DNA of 64,000 bases from Brachionus rotundiformis (Eukaryota > Rotifera > Eurotatoria > Ploima > Brachionidae), in contig JAESIW010000180.1 in NCBI GenBank assembly GCA_016802295.1, positions 4,323,975 through 4,387,974 of the forward strand. The letters run 5' to 3'. Position numbers and translations under genes: made by a program. Position 1 is the first letter of the stretch, and every line of letters begins with the position of its first letter. The notes beneath the pieces are model-generated. The model was not told the origin of the DNA and ran no database searches. It saw only the letters and a list, made by a program, of their open reading frames with translations. Shown in pieces: positions 42,901-55,764 of the stretch.

Positions 42901-45900
42901 CAAAGTATTGTTTTATTAAATCAGAGTGTTTTTTAATATCTTCGTCCAATTGATCTGAAAATTTTGATTCCAAATTCATTTTGGTATACTTATCATCACA
43001 AAGGTGTAGTGAGTGCATTAGAACATCCAATGGTTCACTTGTATCTATTTCTCCAAATTCATTTACTTTTATACATTTCGAATAATCAATTATCAAATCG
43101 TAATTTGTTTTTATTAAATAATTTTCAAACTTGGATATATTTTTAAATTTTAATTACTTTATATAGGAAATATCTTACATTAACCAAGAGTAGATTTAAG
43201 GTCGGTCCAATCAGTGTCGTATTCTGGCTTATCAAATTGTAGCAGGACTAAATAGTTAAATTATTTAATTTGATTTAAATTTATTAAGTTTTAAAAAGAA
43301 TTTAAAAGTTTTATACTTCACAGAAAAAAATATAAATATTTAAAAAACAATGAATTTTTGAAGTGCCTTTTTTTATAATATTTATATTAAGTTAAATATT
43401 GAATGTTTAACATAAAAAATTGTTTCTTTATAATAGAGATCATAAGAAATTGATTAAAGACAACAATTTACTAATAAAAATTCTCATTTTTTTTTAGAAA
43501 ATTTGAATAATATTAATGTTTATTAAAAAGATGGTCATTTAGTGGTCATTTGCTACGAAAATTTTAGTAAATTTTACGTTAATTTACGGCAAATCCGATA
43601 AATTTATAGTCTATAGGATATAAGTCGCTTTTTGAATTAATTAAAAAAATTTTTGACTGATTTTTTAATACTTTATTCTGTACTTTTTCATAATAAATAT
43701 AATTTAAACTTTACATATTATTTACTTTTTTTATATCATTAATAAAACAATATTTTTTTTACATTTTAAAGAATTTTAAATTGAAGTGTATGATCAAATT
43801 AAAATGATCAAGCTCAAAAACTATGATAAAAAATTTTTAATATTTTTATATTTTTTTGAGTAAAAATTTATTGCAAAATCAAATTTTAAAAGCAAATATT
43901 CAATGTGCTAATTTCTGAAAAAAATTTATGCATTCAGAATTATACACAATACTTCAATACGTGGCTACTTTTTAACATTCTTTGCTGCACATAAAATCTA
44001 TCTCTGCATTAAAATTTTCACTCAAAAGATTTCTTAAAAATTAAAAAAATGAATTATTTTTAAGCATGACCATTAAACTTTGATCATTAACTTCATTTTG
44101 TCGAATATTAGCAATTATTATTAATAATAAAAATAACCAAAATTCATGTAAAATTACGATAATTTTTGATAAACTTTTCAAAGGTTAATTTAAGAGCTTC
44201 TATGGTACTGGATCTAAGACAAAATCAGCTAGTCCAGGCTTAGTTGCGTTTTTACAAGCAATTTTGTCTATCGATGTTTAGATAGCAAAAGAATACCTAA
44301 CTGTGTAAACAGCTAACTGACCTATAAAGTGAAATACACATAACTATTACTGAGTATCAATCGAGAACTACTTTTTTGATTGTTGACCACACTGAAAGTA
44401 GATTTTTTTACATAATTTAAAAAAAAAAAATTTTGTTTCTACATAATTAAAATTTAATTAATCAATATTTTACTATTTGAGGAAACTTAACTTTAATTTT
44501 TTAAAGATTTCCAAATATTTTTTAATTTGCCTATGAGGCTTGAATAATAAATAGTGATAATAATATATACTACTACTATTTACCTGATACAAACGAGATC
44601 TAATTTCAGCTTGCTGAGTCAAACATCTTCTAAGACTTAAAAATATTTCGAGGCAATTTTTTTCAGAATTTTTTTCCTGTGACATGGTTATCCGACTGAC
44701 TTGGGACTGACTCTAAAAATAAAGGATGATTTAGTACTGAAAATTCCAATAAAAGTTAAAAATTAACCTGAGATAAAGACATCGATTGAGACGCTTGACT
44801 CGATGGTAAAAAATTGGCTAGCTTAGTCTGTGTAAGAAGACAAACAAGTCCGTTTAGACCAACTTTTCTCACATCTAAATCACTCTGATAAACTGATTTT
44901 TTTAAGGAAATTATCAGATTATCTTTATAAATGGAATCAAATTTTAGCAGGGGTTTAATAGCGACCAGAAATTCAAGTGCAACTATGGGCGTCATAGAAA
45001 TCATGTGATCAAGACGATTCTTAAATTTCCGAAAGAAGTCTTGGAACGAACTGGCAGGCTCGGATTGAATTAAAATTTTCAATTGGTCAATATATACCAT
45101 TGATTTTTGAACACTATTGACAAAAATTCTTTCAGTTAGGTGGTTTAGAATCTCCTCGCGGCAAGAACTCATGTTCCTGAACAGATCGCGAATCATTTCT
45201 GCTGAATACAAGGTAACATGTTCATCTAAACTGACAGGTTTGATGCTCTTGGACATTCTTACACCATTATTGTCGAGCAAATCGAATAAAAATTTAATTA
45301 AACCTGGGATTATATGATCGGTAAGAAAAAGGCGACATTTGGATGGTTTTACCAATTTGGAACTGAGTTTTTTTTCACCATCTGAAAAACATTTTGAAAC
45401 CCAATAGTATTTTTTGTACTTCATTTCACTTTCATATATTTTGGTGACTATTTTTCTCATTAGTTCAATGCATCCGTCCTGATTAGGCATCACTCTGATC
45501 ATGGATAAAATTAGACCAAATGTAAATGGTTGGACTAAATCAACCAGATTTCGACTTAGCTTTGTCTACATAAAAATCATTAATTCTATTTTTTTAATTT
45601 GAGATAAAAAATTTAGAATTTACTTTAAAAATTTTGATCAAATCCTTTGAAGCTGTATTATCTATTCTAATAAGATGAATAATGTGCAAGATAGAAAGAG
45701 ATTCGGCATCTATGAAATCTGATTTTTGCCTAAAGAAAAATTATCAACTAAAATTTAATAAATTAGATTTTATGAAATTTGGTTAAAATGGACAAACAAT
45801 GAAATGTCTCATCAATATTCTTATTATAGGTGAAAATGGCTTAATTCAGAGAGTTTACCAGAATATTCGCATACAGAAACATTTTTTTGAAATTTTTAGC

Positions 45901-47053
45901 CTTGTCCATTTGCACCAAATCTCCCAAAACCAAATATTTAATCAAATTTAACTATACATATTGCTTTGACTCTGAGACTCGTCTCTTAAATCAGTAAAAA
46001 AGTGAAGAATTCTATCAAAAATAATTTGACGATGTTGTTTTTGGTTACAAAAAGACAATATTGTATTCACCATGGATGGTATTTGGATATTTGTCCACTG
46101 TATTTCGTTCAAATTGAACACTTTATCCAAAACTATTTTAATTTCTGTCATATCTAGTGGTATATTTCTGCAAAAAATAACAAAAAAAATTCTATTCAAA
46201 TTTTAACTACTTAATTAGCTGTAAAAGATTGTTCGCTGTTTCCTGGTTAAGTCCAATACTAAAAATTTCAGTTAGCTTTCTATGTACATAATCGTTTCCT
46301 GTATATTTTTCATTAACAACTGAGTGCTGCTTATCCAAGTCGGACAATGGCAATTTTTGAATGTATCTGAAAAGTTCGACAAAAATTTCCATGCATCTTA
46401 ACAATACAAAATTTAATTTTAAAATAGATTTAATTAATTTAAAAAATTAATTACTTTTCGTTGAAGGAATTTTTAGACTTTAATTGTGATATAAAAAGAT
46501 CTATAGAGTTTTTAAGGATGATTGGTGATAATGAATCAATCTAATTCAGTGATTATAATTTTTTATTTAAATTAACAAAAATATACTTGTATTGTCATTA
46601 GAAATGATATTTGTGCTACAGTTTTCTCATCCATTTTCTTTGAATTGGCACTCAAATACTCTAAAATGATGGTGAACAAAGCGTCAAGTTTATTCCGGTC
46701 ATTGTTGGATGATTTTAAAATTTCTAAAAAATTTTTTTAAATTACAAGATTATCCAAACAAAATTTACCTTTAAAAAAGTTTGTTAATTCAGATATAATT
46801 TGGTCATTTTGAGAATTTTCAAATATTTTTTTAACTTTAGAATTTATCTTGGAAAAAGATGATTCATTCAAGAGGTTCACAACTAACTGTAAAAAATTTA
46901 GCATACCTCGTTATAGTTTTCAGTGTCAAATTCAATTATATGTTCAGACTGAGCGATTGATTCCTCTATACTGTTTTCAGTAATATCAAGTGTTCTTCTG
47001 GCTCTTTTACTTGATTTGGAACAGTCCAAATCTAGTGATGCTCTTTTGGACAT
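39950..47053 (-). CDS. FANCI: Fanconi anaemia group I protein (FANCI), many exons
   Basis: FANCI pairs with FANCD2 in the ID2 clamp for interstrand crosslink repair. Good exons at the 5' end are 46907-47053, 46769-46886, 46587-46723, 46455-46540 and 46211-46396. Further coding blocks are 45958-46167, about 44768-45567, 44584-44712, about 43185-43246, 42605-43140, 42180-42580, 41880-42080, about 40505-41230, about 40170-40490 and 39950-40130. The signature LPSSQASQSMSLSQ, the ATR-site cluster, is intact, as is LKKSVYQSDLDVRK, whose second Lys aligns with the ubiquitinated lysine of human FANCI. Also present are LSLRRCLTQQAEIRSRLYQ and IPNLVYQYEQYEQQL near the end. The C-terminus is acidic. Odd: an N-terminal NLS-like extension (KRASLDLDCSKSSKRARR) and a Lys-rich insert near 42430-42490. 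Boundaries near 45830-45960 and 43250-44580 are unresolved. Confidence 0.9.
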
Positions 47054-47289
47054 TTTATTTAATAAAAAAATTTAAATCTACAAAACTAAATTGAAATTTT
47101 TTTCATGAATTTTTAATTTAACTTATCAAATTATTGTATGTTTAAAATTTTATTTTTAAATAACTAGCATTACAATGAATTAAATTCTTGTTTTTTATAA
47201 GCAATTAAATAAACAAAAATTTTATTATCTGACTAATTAATCAAATCTGAATTTAATTTTTATTGAATTTTTTTTACAATTCTAAAAGT
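47054..47289. promoter_or_regulatory. Upstream region of FANCI
   Basis: About 240 bp between the FANCI start codon and the nearest LINE fossil. Probable promoter by position only; no motif recognised. Confidence 0.3.
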
Positions 47290-48285
47290 CCGGCTAAAGC
47301 AATCAATTAAATTCGAAGATGCTTAGGTCGTGGTAGATATTATTTTTTGAACGAAAACACACAGTAACTCTTAAAGAAACTGTTGAAGAGAAGTACCTCG
47401 GTGTTGTTGTATCAAGTAACCTAAAATGGAACAAACAATGTTCATCTGCGGAGTGTTAGGCCAAATCAAAAATGCGTTTGTGTGTTTGGACAAAGAAACG
47501 TTTAGACTTTTATACATAGGACTTGTCAGGCCCTTCAACGAAAGCAAGCATAAACATCATCGAAAGAGTCGAAAGAAGAGCGACAAAGCTAGTCCAATAT
47601 TTGAAGGAAAAGTCATACCAAAAAAGGTTAAAGGCTTTGAACTTAATGAGTTTAGAAGATGATAGAATAAGAGGTGATCTTATTTAAATGTTTAAAATAG
47701 TCAACCGTCATCAGAAGATTAACCCTAATGAAAGGAGTGAACCTGGATACAAGTCTGAATTTGGACTTAAGAAGAAAAAATAACATAAAACTAAAGAAAG
47801 AAATTTGCAAACAAGCTACATCAAGATATAACTTTCTGACCAACAGAGTAGTTTCAAAGTGAAATGCTTTACCGCAAAGTGTTGTTAACTCAGAGACAGT
47901 TAATGGTATTTAAGCGGGTATCGACAAAGAAATGTTTGATATTGGAATTAATTGTCTAGTTGTGAATTTTTCAAAATAATTTATAATTTTTTGATTTAAA
48001 ATAGGAATAATAATTTTTCATAGTCAAGAAACATTTTTTTGTTAAAAATTTTAACAAAGAGAAATTGAAATAAGAGAAATAATGGAGTGACTTTTTTTTA
48101 TTTTTTTTTTATTTTTTTTATTCTTGTAAAATTTAACTAACTCCTTTAACCCTAAAATTCTTATTGTATATTTCTATCAGTCTTTTATCTCATTATGTGC
48201 AACGAGCTACCATAGGCGACCTCTCATGTAGGCCGCCTCCGCAAGCTAGTCTTGCTGTAGCTTTTTTTTATAATAATATAATAAT
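47290..48285 (+). mobile_element. CR1/Jockey-like LINE, 3' third, inactivated
   Basis: Plus-strand frames separated by shifts and stops read EKYLGVVVSSNLKWNKQCSS, GQIKNAFVCLDKETFRLLYI, GLVRPF, KSRKKSDKASPIFEGK, RYNFLTNRVVSKWNALPQSV and VNSETVNGI. These are the successive late blocks of a CR1-type reverse transcriptase. A GC-rich 3' UTR with hairpin potential (GCAACGAGCTACCATAGGCG to GCTGTAGC) follows up to about 48260, then an AT-rich tail. It is dead but the most complete LINE remnant in the window. Confidence 0.8.
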
Positions 48286-48299
48286 TTATTTTATTATTT

Positions 48300-48665
48300 T
48301 TTAAAATAAGTGTTCGATCCGGGCCATGGAAACCGGTCGATCCCGCAGATAATTTACCGCTGTAACATGACCAAATTCTGGTCGTTTAATTTTTTATCGG
48401 GCAATTATTTTGCGGACGGTCTTAGAACCGATGCTTAAAAATTTAAAATTATAATAATAAACAATAAATTTAAAATGTTTTCTTTTTAAACAGAATTGTC
48501 CCATAATGGCACATATAACCTGATAGTGTTGTGAAATCAACATCCTACGAAGTTTTCAAGACCCACAATGATTATGACTGCTTAAGCTCGATACTCCCGC
48601 CAAAGAGAAGCAATGGGCTCATACACTCTTGTTACAATGTCGCATCAAGAACTACCAACTAACTA
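48300..48665. other. GC-richer unexplained islands
   Basis: Two patches stand out from the AT background: 48310-48435 (contains GATCCGGGCCATGG, ACCGGTCGATCCCGC and GCGGACGGTCTTAGAACCG) and 48500-48665 (contains CTCGATACTCCCGCC and GTTACAATGTCGCATC). Neither shows a tRNA cloverleaf or an open frame I recognise. They sit between two LINE fossils and are probably parts of other repeats. Confidence 0.3.
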
Positions 48666-48867
48666 ACTTTTAAATATTTATAAAAATCGTTTTCCTTAAA
48701 ATTAAAGATCAAATGTCATTAATGCCTTCTTAATGTTTAGACAAGAGAAAAGATTATATTTTTTTGGGTTCATATTTATAAAAGTTTTTATGCCTTATTT
48801 ATATATAATAAATAAATAGATAATAATGAATATATTTTTTGAGTCTTTTAATTAATCAAAGCGTCTT

Positions 48868-49095
48868 TTTAGCTTGAGAATAGAATACACTGGCCTGATA
48901 CCACAAGGCCGAAGAAATCTAGGACGACCATCAATAACAAGGAGGTCAACAATCATGAAAAAGATCACCGAAATGGGAATGACATGACGAGCAGGGATGA
49001 AGGCAAAGGATCGAGTTTAGTGGAAAGCAAAAGCAATGACCGTATGATCTACAAGAAGCGCATAAAGAGAAATGAAAAGAAAAAATATCAAAGTA
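48868..49095 (+). mobile_element. LINE 3' end fragment (RTE-type)
   Basis: Frames read GRRNLGRPSITRRSTIMKKI, then MKAKDRV, WKAKAMTV and STRSA. This recalls the GRPKKTW…AKDRVxWRxxVxALCSTR C-terminus of RTE/craniofacial-like LINEs, the same family as the element in the B56 intron. Several stops; inactive. Confidence 0.6.
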
Positions 49096-50358
49096 AAAAT
49101 GAAAGTAAATCATAAATATTGTTTATATTACTTAATTTTTTTATATTTATTTGTTTTGATGAAATTATCTGAACATTTATTAATATAATTATATTTTTCA
49201 TAAATTAGTGGAATATTTACTATTTCTATTGATACTTTTAAAAATCAAATAATTTCAAAACTAATTTTTTATGGTTCAGAAGTTTTTATTTTGCCTTATC
49301 ATACAAATAATGAGCAACCAAAGCTCTTTTCATAAATTTATCGCATCATTATATCCTTTTTTTACTAAATCATTTATGATTTTCTAAACGATTTTTTGGT
49401 TTATCGATAATTTTATTGTTTTTATGCAATTAAAGCAACTTTTTTCTCAATTCTAGAATATAGATATTTTACTGATATATCTTAAAGTTTATTTTATTTT
49501 AAACACCCTATTCATGTTGTTTACGATTGCTTAAATTTAAATATAACATACAGCCATTAATCTATGTTGTAAACAGCAATCAGATTTACATGCAAAAGCT
49601 TTCCATAGTCACAATTTGCCAAACAGCCTTCAAACAAACAAAATATCTACATGTCTAAATTATCTATAGAGACCAGATTTCTTATACAGTTTATTGATAT
49701 ATTTAAATAAAAAATTAATCTTGATTTTGGCTTTTAAGGAAACTTGTTCCTTTATAACTGATTGATTGAAGGTTTTAAATGTTATTTTTAATGTTAAAGT
49801 TGATTTTTTTTGATTGTTTTATTAAACATTTAAAATTTTCGATTAAAAAAATCATTCTAAAAAGTTAAAAATCAACAATCATAAAATAACTTGACAAAAA
49901 CAAAAAAATCAAAAGCTTTTTTGTCTAAAAGCAAAATTAAAAAAAAACACTCTCATCTCCATTCGGTGTTCTTCGCCATCAAAATTTTAAAATTAATTTT
50001 TTTAATATGTTTATTTAAAATTTATATTTAATAAATTAAATAAGATCTATAAATTGTTCCATCTATACTAAATAATTGTAAATAATATTTATAAATAGAG
50101 TTCTTTCGCTTCACTTAAAAAGCTGATAAAAATATTTTTTCCAAATGAAAAAAAACCTTTTTCTAGTGAACAAACGAGTGAGAACAAAATTAGACAATTG
50201 GTGAAAAAAAGCTTTTGATTACTTGCCTAAATTATTTTATTGATTTAATGATTTTTAAAAAAAAATTATTGATTTAAGTTTGCCAAACGAGAAAAATAAA
50301 AGATAAGATTTTCGAAAAAGTATCTTAGCCTAGATGTAGTTTTCAAATGATGTATAGC
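49096..50358. other. Intergenic AT-rich DNA
   Basis: About 1.26 kb, including the 3' flank of the SAM-domain gene. No feature supported. Confidence 0.35.
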
Positions 50359-52732
50359 TTAATTTTTTAGCAAGCGAGCTCTCATTGACTTCAAATTCTC
50401 CATGTTTCTTTTGATTGAATCCAAGTCATAACGGGTTTTTAGCTTTTAGAAAAAAAATTAATTAATTTTAAATTAATTAAAGAAAAAAGTACAGTTTTGG
50501 CGCTCATTCTGTGTACTCGGTCAACAACTCCACCATTGTCGACTAACCATTCTCTTGAGTTATCGATTGAGTAACGATTATCGGCAATTTTATCAGCACA
50601 CTCGTCATTCAAGCGTTTATACTCTCTTAATTATTAAATTAATATTTTTTTTTTAATTTCTTAATCAAGGTCTTACTTTCCTCTCTCAATTTCGTCCTCG
50701 CATCTCCAGTGGCTTGGTTTATGGTCAACACTGCGACTCAAGCCGTCATATTTGACACCGACATCGGTAATGTGATTTCTCTCTACCCAGACATACTGGC
50801 GAAAAGAATTAGCCTTTGGTAAAAAAAAAAAGCCAAATGGTTACCTCATTTGTGTAGTGATCTCTGAATTTGCTTCGGTCAATTATTTCTCCTGACAAAC
50901 CATCTGGGTTATTGGCAACGTATTGCATTTCTGTTAAATTTTTTTTAAATTAAATTAAAAATCTAATAATCAAAATGAAATTAAAGCAATTCTCAGTATA
51001 TATATATATATATATATTTTGTTTTTTTTTATATAAATATATACATTTAAATAAATTCATAGAGAAAAAAAATGAAAAGAATACTCAAGCTAATTCGTTT
51101 TGTGTTTACTTAAATACACTTTGCCTTTGAGCTTAAACTTCCAAGACTTAAACAACAAATAAACCAACAAAATAAAAACAATTATTTATTATTTATCATC
51201 AACACCTATACTTTGCTTTTAGGGTTTTCGGTATATTAATTAGCAAATATATGCATAATATGGCTCAAGCTTGGTTGGACCAAGCTCTGATTTATCAAAT
51301 TTAATTATTTAATACGCCAAGTTCGAATAGAAACAAAAAAACGGGAGTTTTATATAGTTTTAGGGAGATGGTAAAGATTTCGTAATACTCCAACTCAATT
51401 AATTATTACTAAAAAGCATAATAGAACATATTCGCTTCTTATTGGTAAAACCAATAAGATAGACGAGCATAAATAAAGATTAGATAAAAAGCAGAGCTTT
51501 TGGGTTACATAAGCTTAATGGAATTATTATTATTCGATGTATTGGTTTAGGTTTAAGCCATATTAAGAAATTATCTATTCGCGTTCAATAGAATAAACAT
51601 TAATCTAGTAGATAGATCACATTACCACCGCTGATTTTAATACAACTAAAAATCAAATTGTTTGAATACAAAATTTTCATATAATTAAGTACAATTAAAG
51701 ATAAACTAAAAATTGTAATAATGCTTAGTTTAATTGAATAGAGCAAAATCAGGTCGGAATATTTAAAAATAATTTTTTTTTTTTCCAATTTTTTTTAAAT
51801 CATGATATAAATACTAAACAATATGAACAATATAAATAAATAGTTTATCATTAAAAAAATTGCTTAAATAAGCTTTCCTATTTGGCTTTACTTAATGACC
51901 AATCTTGAGAGAACAACAAACAAACTCTTTCGGTCTAGTTGTTTTTTAGATAATCAATTTATATGATCAAAATCAAAATAAAACTTATAAAAAATGCTTA
52001 AAAATCTTATTTTAAATCTGTTGTATTTATGGTACTTAATTAAACTACGAAATAAACTCTTTGTTTTAAAGTATAATTTTCAACCAAATTTATGCTGAAA
52101 TTTTCTCTAGAAAATGTTCTTTTTTGTTTACCTGTTTTAGCCCTTCGTTGTCTATCTTCTTCTCTCTTTTGTTGTTTGTTCAGCAATTGTGCTGAAGCAG
52201 CCTGATACTGAGCCTCTTGGGCAAGATTGGCAGCAACACTAGCCGCGCGGCGACTAGCGATTATGGACTCAAAAGCTTGCGATGCACTGTTTGGCACATA
52301 TCTCTCGACAGATGATCGGGATGGAAATCCAACAACACTGGTTCCACGGGTCTTTCGGGCAGTTGACTTGGCGCGGCGAGCTAGATGACGGCTTGCAAAG
52401 CCAACAGCTGGTATGCCGCGTGACTCGTAGCGGAAAATCAGCTTTTCGCGGTCCTCATACTCGGGCTCGTAGTCAAAATAGGATCTGGCTCTTGAGGCGC
52501 TCTCTCTGATCGGCGTAGGCGCTATTGGCGGAAGACTATCACCATAATTCAGTTTGTCTATTTCTTCATTTAATATGTTCATGTAGCCGCGTCTGTCTAC
52601 TATGGCATCAATGTCGCTCTGTCTCATGTGACGTACAGCTTCCAAACTTGTAAAGCCATCTTCCAAAAAACTGTCATACAAATCATCCAAGCCAATTGAG
52701 TACAACCATTCTTCCACTTCTGATCGGAACAT
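50359..52732 (-). CDS. SAM-domain protein of unknown function
   Basis: Five exons, 52132-52732, 50845-50930, 50677-50795, 50493-50625 and 50359-50442, join in phase to 340 residues. The N-terminal 65 residues form a sterile alpha motif (VEEWLYSIGLDDLYDSFLED, GFTSLEAVRHMRQSDIDAI). A basic, Arg/Ser/Ala-rich middle follows (ARRAKSTARKTRG, EDRQRRAKTG). The C-terminal 140 residues (MQYVANNPDGLSGEIIDRSK, YVWVERNHITDVGVKYDGLS, SHWRCEDEIERGKEYKRLND, WLVDNGGVVDRVHRM) have a conserved-looking composition but I cannot name the family. SAM domains usually mediate oligomerisation or scaffolding. The first intron is long (1.2 kb) and holds a (TA)n microsatellite at about 50999-51018. Confidence 0.85.
50995..51020. 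repeat. (TA)n microsatellite
   Basis: About 11 TA units in the first intron of the SAM-domain gene. Confidence 0.85.
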
Positions 52733-55700
52733 TTTCTAATGAAAATTTCAATTATTATCTAAATTAGAGCTAAAATATTCTAAAATTAAACTTCCTTCTA
52801 GTTAAAATATTAATACTCAGACATTATTGAATTTAAGTAGCAAAATGTTGAGATTTTATACAAACTTTAATTAACAAGACATTCTAGAATCTCTAAATGC
52901 CTACTAAATAACAACAATTTTCTATATTAAAACTATTAGCGTACCTTCGAAATCAAACTCAATTGATGTTGATTATCTTAAGAAAAATATTCAGTGATAA
53001 CAATTGAAGAAAGCGAATTACATCACCCCAACATAAACCAGCTAAAGCTTTTTATTCCAAATATTTAAGCCAATCATGATCTGCAGAACCCTAATTAATA
53101 CAATGCTTGATGCGATCTGAATACATTACCAAATTTCTTATAAATAAACAATTAGCATATACATCTATAGTAGGATTAGTCTTAGCTTGGCAAATTTCAA
53201 TAATTTAGCTCTACCAATATTTTTGTTCTTCGTATTTGCTGCTTCTCTTTAGAAAAAAAAAACTTATTTATACACTTTAAATGCTTTGGTCGATTATTAC
53301 CAAACTGATTATTTATTCTTGAATAAAACAAATAGTTAATTTTATTTTCGAATTGAATCGTTAACCTTCAAGTTTATTATTAAGAGAAAATAAAGCAAAA
53401 CAAGAGTCGGGTGAACAAATCTATTTAGTATAATTCTAGATTACTCTAAAATAATTTTGTACTAAAATTTTTTAATTTTATCTATAATTTTATTATGTAA
53501 TTTTTTTTAAATAGCTAAATATCTATATATTTAACCAAATAAAAATGTATCTAATACAAAAAGCTTTTTTTTCTAATTACATTCGCAATCAGGGGGCACC
53601 AAACAATTCTTCTTGTACAGTATTATGCAATTGGATGGTGTCAATTTGCCAAGCTTTGATTGTTATTCAACTAGTTTTGTAAGAATTTATCTAAATGTAA
53701 ACATCTTGAATATTGGAACAGTCAAGAGTTACCAAAAAAGTTTCTTTTAATTGCATTTTAGCCTCATTTGAACCTGAGCATATGTTTGATTTCAAATTTT
53801 GCTTCCAATTGAATAATTGCATATAAAAATACTTTTGGAAGCAACCATTTTTAAACCACTTATCTATTTGATTTATTTATTTCTTGTTGATATGAAGAAA
53901 ATAATTGTAGAACCTGTGGTTAGAGGCATTAAAAAGAAATTTCAATATTCCTCTGGCAAATTGCTCTTCCAATCTTATGCAGACCGGATTAGAATGGGAG
54001 ATAGAGAAATGATTCGATACGAACAATCTGTTCGTTTGTTAAGCTCAATAAATCCATGAAATTCAACACTCAAGGATCTTATTTATTACTCAAAAGCTAT
54101 TTAGGATTTATCAATATTTACTTACTGAAGAAAAGCAATTTTTTTATCGTCTAAATCAATCAATACTTTATTAATCTATATATAAAAAATTTAATTTATA
54201 GAATTTTTATTTTAAATTTTTATTATTTAGCAGAATTGTTTTTCTTTCCGAAATTTTATGTGTTATATAAATGATTTATAAATGTTCATCTAAAAAAATT
54301 TTCATACTTTTATTCACTTGAAAGCGTGCATTAATATTTAATATATCTGTTTTAACCGTCAATTAAATTATTGATTTATTAAGCACCCATGGCTTTTTTT
54401 CCTAAATGAGCTTTGCTTTATACTGAATTGGTTCAAAATATTTATTTTTAAAAGAAGCTAATTTCAGATATAGAAGTGGCTTATGAAAAAATCTATTTCG
54501 TCTATGATATTTGATAATTGATTTAGAAAAAAAATCAAAATTGTTGTATAATAATTTAGTTATTATTATGCTTAACTTAAAATCTGAAATAATAAACAAA
54601 TCATTATTAATAAAACTGAATTAGGAAAAAAGATATAAATAAAAGTAAATCAAATTTTCTGTTCTTAGAATAAATCAAAATTATTTTTTACCTAATAAAA
54701 AAATTATTAGCGCATAGGCGTTATGCTGATTTTGTTTAAAACTTTAAAAAATTTAAATTTTTACATTTTGCTTCATAAAACTTACAAAAAGACTCTTAGT
54801 CAGTAAATAAAAGCTGAATTATATCATTTGAAGAAATTTTAAAAAAATATTATTAAAATTTTCAAATTTATTTTGCTCTTTAAGACTCAAAAGAATTTTT
54901 TTTCAATTAAGAAAAGCTTTAAAGATCAACCCGTAAATACGAAGCGATATTGAAATAATCAATTATTGAATATTGCCCTTCAAATCATTTATTAAACAAA
55001 CTGGCATTTTGAAACTAAAATTTTATCAAATACTGTTCATATGAAAAGTTGTGTAATCTAATAAGAAAGTGATGGCAGTTGATTATCAATAATCGACTAT
55101 CTTTAAATCGACCAATTTTTTAGTCGTATTTGGAAAAGAATAAAAAAATTTCGAAAAGATTACACTATAGAGATACTTCCAATACAAAAATAAAAAAGTT
55201 TATACATTTGTTTTAAATTGGCTTAAATTTTTAAAATGTATAGTTTTCAAATTAAATAACTAATTGAATAATTTAAAATAAATCGTTAAATTATAATTTT
55301 TGATTAAAATTTTAAAATTTATTTACAGACTTTATTAAAACAGAAATAGAATTTTTGGTTATTATCTCCAACTTTTTATTTGGAGATAATTAGTCGATTT
55401 AATGGTCGATTAGAATAATTAATTAATTTTTGAATTTATCAATCGACTGGAGTAGATTATCTACACTATAACAATAATATTAAGATGAAAATGATAAACA
55501 CTAATTAAATCCTACCCACTGGTAAACTAAAAAAATATTTTTCGAGAGTGTTTTTTCCTATCTTTCTTTTGAGTCTATATCTTTATTTAGTGTAGAATTC
55601 GACTAATTTAATTAAAGAGGTCTCTTAATTAAATTTTTAATATTGGATAAAATTATTCCATAAAAATTTCTTTAAAAATAACTTTTTGTTTTTCTTTTTA

Positions 55701-55764
55701 CAAAATTAAACTCTCAATTTAATAATTAAAAAATAACAAAACATATTATTTATATCTGAGATGA
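52733..55764. other. Intergenic region with coding-like islands
   Basis: About 3 kb. Most is AT-rich. Three plus-strand patches look exon-like: 53593-53678 (after a pyrimidine tract, before GTAAGA), 53762-53820 (SFEPEHMFDFKFCFQLNN) and 53906-54059 (PVVRGIKKKFQYSSGKLLFQ, YADRIRMGDREMIRYEQSVR, ending in a TGA). Their phases do not join cleanly, so this could be a pseudogene or a gene I cannot assemble. No family recognised. Confidence 0.3.

Noticed and set aside
48309..48345. tRNA-like T-loop phrase GTTCGATCC
   Set aside because: No acceptor, D or anticodon stems can be formed around it.
51600..51788. Minus-strand ORF of 62 codons
   Set aside because: It lies in the first intron of the SAM-domain gene and has only Ile/Leu/Ser-rich composition expected from AT-rich DNA.
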